6,786 nucleotides of DNA from Bacteroidota bacterium (lineage in GTDB: Bacteria; Bacteroidota; Bacteroidia; NORP154), in NCBI GenBank assembly GCA_002401055.1, contig NVRZ01000174.1:1-6786 (forward strand). Direction: 5' to 3'. How positions within the stretch are numbered: the stretch's first letter is position 1; every line of letters starts with the position of its first letter. Both the position numbers and the translations under genes were made by a program. Under the pieces are notes generated by a model. That model ran no database searches. It was not told where the DNA came from and saw only the letters and a list, made by a program, of their open reading frames with translations. This document shows, piece by piece, positions 6,192 to 6,786 of the stretch.

Positions 6192-6786
6192 ATGTCTAAA
6201 GGATTTTTTAAGGTGCCCACCCCGGTAAATGAACCAGTTTTAAGTTATGGGCCGGGTACAAAGGAGCGAACTGAGCTTAAGGAGATGATTGATAAATTCA
6301 GATCTGAAGAGATTGAAATACCTATGTGGATTGGCGGAAAAGATGTGAAAAGCGGAAACTTGGTGCCCATGTCTCCACCACACGACCATAAACATATTTT
6401 GGGTCACTACCATCAGGGAGATGAATCTCATATAAACCAGGCTATTGACGCGGCTATGGCTGCAAAGGAGGATTGGATAAATTTGCCTTGGGAGCACAGG
6501 GCTTCTATTTTTCTTAAAGCGGCTGATTTATTGGCTGGGCCTTACCGTCAAAAAATAAACGCGGCCACCATGTTGGGGCAATCGAAGAATGCCTTTCAGG
6601 CTGAAATTGATGCGGCATGTGAGTTCATTGACTTTTTGAAGTTCAATGTTCACTATATGACCGAAATCTACAAGCAGCAACCAGATTCAGCACCGGGGAT
6701 GTGGAACAGGCTTGAGCAGCGCCCCTTAGAGGGTTTTGTCTTTGCATTAACACCGTTCAATTTTACCTCAATAGCGGGCAATCTCA
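6192..6786 (+). CDS. pruA: PruA, 1-pyrroline-5-carboxylate dehydrogenase (N-terminal part, truncated by the window)
   Basis: The first 198 codons of an ORF with no stop before the right edge. The product oxidises L-glutamate gamma-semialdehyde (in equilibrium with pyrroline-5-carboxylate) to glutamate with NAD+, the second step of proline catabolism. The translation opens with MSKGFFKVPTPVNEPVLSYG, typical of the stand-alone ALDH4-type enzyme shared by Bacteroidota and eukaryotes, not the PutA fusion. Further landmarks are IPMWIGGKDV (43-52), AIDAAMAAKEDW (84-95), an AEIDAACEFIDFLKFN block (136-151) and TPFNFTSIAGNL (187-198). That last block is the aldehyde dehydrogenase segment holding the conserved Asn190 near the active site. 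The NAD-binding loop and catalytic cysteine lie beyond the edge. The ATG is 39 nt after the apaG stop, and the spacer lacks a convincing promoter, so cotranscription with apaG is possible. There is no Shine-Dalgarno sequence. Confidence 0.93.
   Translation, partial: MSKGFFKVPTPVNEPVLSYGPGTKERTELKEMIDKFRSEEIEIPMWIGGKDVKSGNLVPMSPPHDHKHILGHYHQGDESHINQAIDAAMAAKEDWINLPWEHRASIFLKAADLLAGPYRQKINAATMLGQSKNAFQAEIDAACEFIDFLKFNVHYMTEIYKQQPDSAPGMWNRLEQRPLEGFVFALTPFNFTSIAGNL

Noticed and set aside
6240..6497. Open frame on the minus strand opposite pruA
   Set aside because: The plus strand here encodes a clear aldehyde dehydrogenase N-terminus, so the minus-strand frame is a shadow.

Overview
The window looks like chromosomal DNA from a marine-type Bacteroidota, most likely of the Cytophagales/Flammeovirgaceae kind. 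Three things suggest this. The proteins have Bacteroidota-style sequences: a DUF5103/type IX secretion Plug protein with an 'FAQ' signal-peptide end, and NqrC and NqrD of the CFB type. Start codons mostly lack strong Shine-Dalgarno sequences. The clearest promoter-like signals fit the Bacteroidota -7 consensus TAnnTTTG. The genus cannot be fixed from the sequence alone.

The left 4 kb (minus strand) is the 5' part of a Na+-translocating NADH:quinone oxidoreductase operon in the classical order nqrA-nqrB-nqrC-nqrD-nqrE. It is read from about 4029 down to 1 and runs off the left edge after 16 codons of nqrE; nqrF is presumably beyond. Junctions are extremely tight: 7 nt between A and B, 1 nt between B and C, a 1-nt TAATG overlap between C and D, and 0 nt between D and E. 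This implies one transcript with translational coupling. The visible cofactor sites are present: the FMN-attachment threonines of NqrB (SGAT) and NqrC (a TGGT variant), and the NqrD half of the intramembrane Fe-S site.

A 182-bp divergent region (4030-4211) separates nqrA from a plus-strand gene for a secreted Plug-type protein (DUF5103), a component of the type IX secretion translocon. It carries one TAnnTTTG-type -7 element on each strand. A 216-bp spacer follows, holding a long imperfect palindrome. Next come apaG (complete; Co2+/Mg2+ homeostasis-associated DUF525 protein) and, 39 nt later, the first 198 codons of pruA (1-pyrroline-5-carboxylate dehydrogenase), which runs off the right edge.

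Taken together these are core energy, secretion and proline-catabolism genes, not an accessory island. I see no mobile element, CRISPR array, RNA gene or defence-like system. The least explained pieces are the palindrome after the Plug gene, the Gly-for-Ala change in the NqrC flavinylation motif, the carbohydrate-binding-like C-terminus of the Plug protein, and the divergent promoter arrangement linking a sodium pump to a secretion component.
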